Shown here: positions 6,706 through 8,699 of the stretch, piece by piece
How positions within the stretch are numbered: the first letter of the stretch is position 1
Layout of the letters: the number at the start of each line of letters is the position of its first letter
Source of the DNA: an uncultured Muribaculaceae bacterium
GTDB taxonomy: Bacteria > Bacteroidota > Bacteroidia > Bacteroidales > Muribaculaceae
Assembly: GCA_938039795.1 (NCBI GenBank)
Contig: CALHWU010000153.1
Span: 1 to 8,699, forward strand
Length of the DNA: 8,699 nt
Reading direction: 5' to 3'
The notes under the pieces: model-generated
Seen by the model: only the letters and a program-made list of their open reading frames with translations
What the model was told of the DNA's origin: nothing
Databases searched by the model: none
Made by a program: the position numbers and the translations under genes

Positions 6706-7067
6706 TTTTCAGTCTCCTTTTCCATTAACTCTTTCAACGCTTTCAGCGCCTCTTTCGACGCCGATGCCTCAAGCCTGAACGTCCTGCAGTCCGAAAGGAT
6801 CATTTTCTGGCGTGGAGGATTCACGAAAGCGATGAAATCGCGATTGACAATCAAACTCTTGCCTATACGGATAAATCTCTTGTCATTTTCATCAAGCATC
6901 TGTGATATGCGCCGTTCGATCTGCCCCAACTGCAATGTCAGGACAAAAGAGCCGCCGTCGGCCATTCTGATGGCAGAATAATTGCCGTCGGCTGCGACGC
7001 ACACCACAGCTCCGGCCGGAACGCTTACTATCTCCGTGGAGGTAGTGAAAACAAGACGCTTTTCCAT
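6702..7067 (-). CDS. Stand-alone LytTR-domain DNA-binding protein
   Basis: A 121-residue protein consisting almost wholly of one LytTR DNA-binding domain (about 13-112). Recognisable landmarks are FIRIGKSLIVNRDFIAFVNP (65-84), the strand QKMILSDCRTFRLEAS (87-102) and the closing helix KEALKALKELMEK (105-117). There is no receiver domain, so it is not a classical two-component response regulator. There is also no membrane segment, so it is cytoplasmic. The start at 7067 lies only 13 bases after its -7 element, giving a leader of about 7-10 nt. It overlaps the membrane glycosidase gene by 4 bp. That matches LytTR regulatory systems, in which a lone LytTR regulator is co-transcribed with a membrane protein that restrains it (for example HdrRM and BrsRM of Streptococcus). 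By position it may control its own operon and the divergent protease. Confidence 0.92.
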   Translation of the reverse strand: MEKRLVFTTSTEIVSVPAGAVVCVAADGNYSAIRMADGGSFVLTLQLGQIERRISQMLDENDKRFIRIGKSLIVNRDFIAFVNPPRQKMILSDCRTFRLEASASKEALKALKELMEKETEK

Positions 7068-7079
7068 AAATCTGACCCG

Positions 7080-7090
7080 GCAAAGTTACA
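7080..7090 (-). promoter_or_regulatory. -7 element of the LytTR operon
   Basis: The minus strand reads TGTAACTTTGC, containing the -7 match TAACTTTG at 7088-7081. It is a perfect inverted copy of the 11 bases at 7164-7174, which hold the divergent protease promoter. No convincing -33 TTG is seen at 19-20 bases. Confidence 0.6.
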
Positions 7091-7149
7091 ACTATTTGAC
7101 CGTATTTCTAGCCCCTCAGGCCATTAATGTATGAAATGCCGCGCTGGTT

Positions 7150-7179
7150 CTTTGCAAATAATGTGTAACTTTGCAAATA
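7150..7179 (+). promoter_or_regulatory. Protease promoter region with 11-bp direct repeat
   Basis: TAACTTTG at 7166-7173 is a full -7 match, 23 bases before the start codon. CTTTGCAAATA occurs twice, at 7150-7160 and 7169-7179, with starts 19 bases apart. The second copy overlaps the -7 element, so a protein bound to the pair would affect initiation. Each copy contains the palindrome TTTGCAAA. A -33 element is weak. Confidence 0.55.
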
Positions 7180-7196
7180 TCTAACTCCTGACAATC

Positions 7197-8516
7197 ATGC
7201 GAAAGCACTTACTCTCCGTCATAGTCGCAGTCTTTGGGTTGACCTACACCGCCCAATCCATTGATGAGCGTATAGCCCACGCCATGAACACCAGCGACTG
7301 GTTCGCTTTGGACTCCATTTATAATGAAGCGCCCAAAGACTCCATCAACCCTTTTCTTGAAGTCTTTTCACGCGCACTTTTAGGCAACCGTCTGAATCGG
7401 CCGGACGTTTCCATCCCGGCATTTGAGGAATTGCTCAACGACTATTCCGGCAATCTCGATTTAAGCAATTTACTCAACTCCGCGGTCATGCTTTCAATGG
7501 ATTACAGCAAGGTCGGCGACAATTCCAAAGCGGCTGACGTATTAACCTCCGTGCTTGACGCCACAAAGCAGCATCTTGACTCAGCCGCCATCGAAGGCAT
7601 GCAGCTGTATATCGACCGCTACGTCGCCCTATCGGCCTACAAGCCCTATACTATTTCTATAGCAGGCGACCAAGGGACCATCCCGTTCAGAATCGCGCCC
7701 GTGGGCAACCCCGAGAAAAAATCAGTGCTGATGAAGATTGAGGACAGTACCATCAATGGCATTGAAGCCGAAATCGTTTTTGACACGGGCGCCGGTGTCA
7801 ACATCATTTCCGATTCGTTGGCGAAAAAGTTGAATTTAATTCCGCTTGAAGCATACAATAATGTATTGGGCATAGGCCGGCAAAAGACACAGTATGCCAT
7901 GGCCAAAGAAGTCAAGCTTGGAAATATAACGGTCAACGACATACCCTTCGTAATTGTTGATTTTGCAGTGGACAACGAAGAGGCCAACCAATACATGGAT
8001 TGTCTCAATTTAGTTGTCGGAAGTGAATTAATGCTTCAGCTTAAGGATCTGACCATTGATTTTGTCAGCCGCGAAATAACCGTTCCGGCAGCCGCACCTG
8101 AAAGAAGCTACGCCCGGCCCGACATGACTTTCTCACCGCAGATGAACCTGATAACCAAAGGCATCATACATACCGATCCCATGTGGATCTGCATTGATAC
8201 CGGCGATGCCTCTTTCGGATCTCTTAACGGCGAATTCTTTGAGAAGAACAAGGAATATGTCATGGCCAATTCAACTCCTGAGACCGTCAGGACCGCAGGG
8301 ATTGGCGGAGTACACATCTCTGATGCCTACCGGCTCCCCGACGTCAGTGTCACTTTTGGAGGCTATACCGTCAATGTGCCGGAAATCACAGTCAATCCCG
8401 GAAGAAATCCGCTTGGCAGCGATTACGAATGTAATCTCGGCATGAAATCATTGATGCAGTTTGGCAAAATCCATTTCAATCTGGTTGATTTCACTATTTC
8501 CACCGGAGCTGAATAA
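7197..8516 (+). CDS. Exported two-lobed retropepsin-like aspartic protease
   Basis: A 439-residue protein. Residues 1-20 are a signal peptide (MRKHLL, hydrophobic core, cut near Ala19/Gln20) without a lipobox cysteine, so periplasmic or secreted. Residues about 22-145 are helical, TPR-like and rich in Asp/Asn. The first protease lobe spans about 150-296, with the catalytic motif FDTGAGVNIIS (Asp196) and the partner GIG motif (225-227). The second lobe spans about 310-437, with CIDTGDASFGSL (Asp334), GIGG (368-371) and the closing LGMKSLMQFGKIHFNL. Both lobes keep an Asp-Thr-Gly, so one chain can form the full two-aspartate active site, as in pepsin. The family is the retropepsin-like Asp_protease_2 type common in Bacteroidetes. 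It is divergent from the LytTR gene and ends as a single gene. The substrate is unknown. Confidence 0.87.
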   Translation: MRKHLLSVIVAVFGLTYTAQSIDERIAHAMNTSDWFALDSIYNEAPKDSINPFLEVFSRALLGNRLNRPDVSIPAFEELLNDYSGNLDLSNLLNSAVMLSMDYSKVGDNSKAADVLTSVLDATKQHLDSAAIEGMQLYIDRYVALSAYKPYTISIAGDQGTIPFRIAPVGNPEKKSVLMKIEDSTINGIEAEIVFDTGAGVNIISDSLAKKLNLIPLEAYNNVLGIGRQKTQYAMAKEVKLGNITVNDIPFVIVDFAVDNEEANQYMDCLNLVVGSELMLQLKDLTIDFVSREITVPAAAPERSYARPDMTFSPQMNLITKGIIHTDPMWICIDTGDASFGSLNGEFFEKNKEYVMANSTPETVRTAGIGGVHISDAYRLPDVSVTFGGYTVNVPEITVNPGRNPLGSDYECNLGMKSLMQFGKIHFNLVDFTISTGAE

Positions 8517-8651
8517 GCCTTTTCCCGCCCCTCCGCCCGGTCCGCGACCTTGTGGATAGGAGCCACATCTCAAGCTCCGGCGGCGCTTAACAGTGAGTTT
8601 GCCTTTACATCAAGTAACGAACCATTATAAAACACCCTATTATTTATTATT

Positions 8652-8699
8652 ACTGTCCGCTAAACTTTAGGAGGCAATAGAAAGAAAGGGCCGATTCCA
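8652..8699. mobile_element. Probable left end of an insertion sequence (body lies right of the window)
   Basis: ACTGTCCGCTAAA (8652-8664) is the inverted counterpart of 37-49 with one mismatch. The next bases, CTTTAGGAGGCAATAG, are followed by purine-rich sequence to the window edge, and no start codon or transposase is visible. The 135 bases between the protease stop and this repeat are AT-rich near the repeat and hold no gene I can support. If both ends are real, the 8.6 kb between them lies between two IS copies, seen here from the inside. Confidence 0.45.

Noticed and set aside
6047..6778. A 243-codon open frame on the plus strand
   Set aside because: It lies wholly antisense to the NAGPA membrane gene and the end of the LytTR gene. 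It has no family features, and no promoter precedes it.
8551..8578. Small hairpins after the protease gene (TGTGG/CCACA and GGAGC/GCTCC)
   Set aside because: The stems are only 5 bp, share bases so only one can form at a time, and have no T-run after them. They are too weak to call a terminator.
1..8699. CRISPR arrays, tRNA or rRNA genes
   Set aside because: I saw no regularly spaced repeats and no tRNA- or rRNA-like segments on either strand.

Overview
The window reads as chromosomal DNA of a Bacteroidales-type bacterium, probably a gut member. Four intergenic regions carry the Bacteroidetes primary-sigma -7 element TAnnTTTG, most often as TGTAACTTTGC. Start codons lack Shine-Dalgarno sequences, and two exported proteins have short lipobox signal peptides. 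Genus cannot be decided from the sequence alone.

Layout. Bases 1-49 and 8652-8699 look like outward-lying ends of insertion sequences; they share a 13-bp inverted repeat with one mismatch, so the window looks like cargo between two IS copies. Just inside the left end is a broken aldo/keto reductase gene (80-502). Its family match stops immediately before the catalytic lysine. Next come an AraC-family regulator (+, 550-1452) and an HxlR-family regulator (-, 1449-1829), whose 3' ends overlap by 4 bp. A small cupin gene (+, 2056-2505) is divergent from hxlR across a promoter region rich in TTAC/GTAA half-sites. This left third looks like a redox or small-molecule response module that has lost its reductase.

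A 26-bp hairpin (2520-2571) separates the cupin from a leftward run of four genes that occupies 7067 down to 2570. In transcription order these are a stand-alone LytTR DNA-binding protein, a single-pass membrane protein with an extracytoplasmic phosphodiester glycosidase (NAGPA-like) domain, a lipoprotein with a probable TIM-barrel fold, and a 711-residue lipoprotein with helical TPR-like repeats. The first pair overlap by ATGA and the last pair overlap by 35 nt, which suggests translational coupling. Between the second and third genes is a terminator-like hairpin with a possible weak promoter, so the run may be two transcription units. The regulator-plus-membrane-partner layout resembles LytTR regulatory systems and is the best candidate here for an undescribed surface or signalling system.

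Divergent from LytTR is an exported two-lobed aspartic protease (+, 7197-8516) with two DTG motifs. Its promoter is the mirror image of the LytTR promoter, so the LytTR protein may control both.
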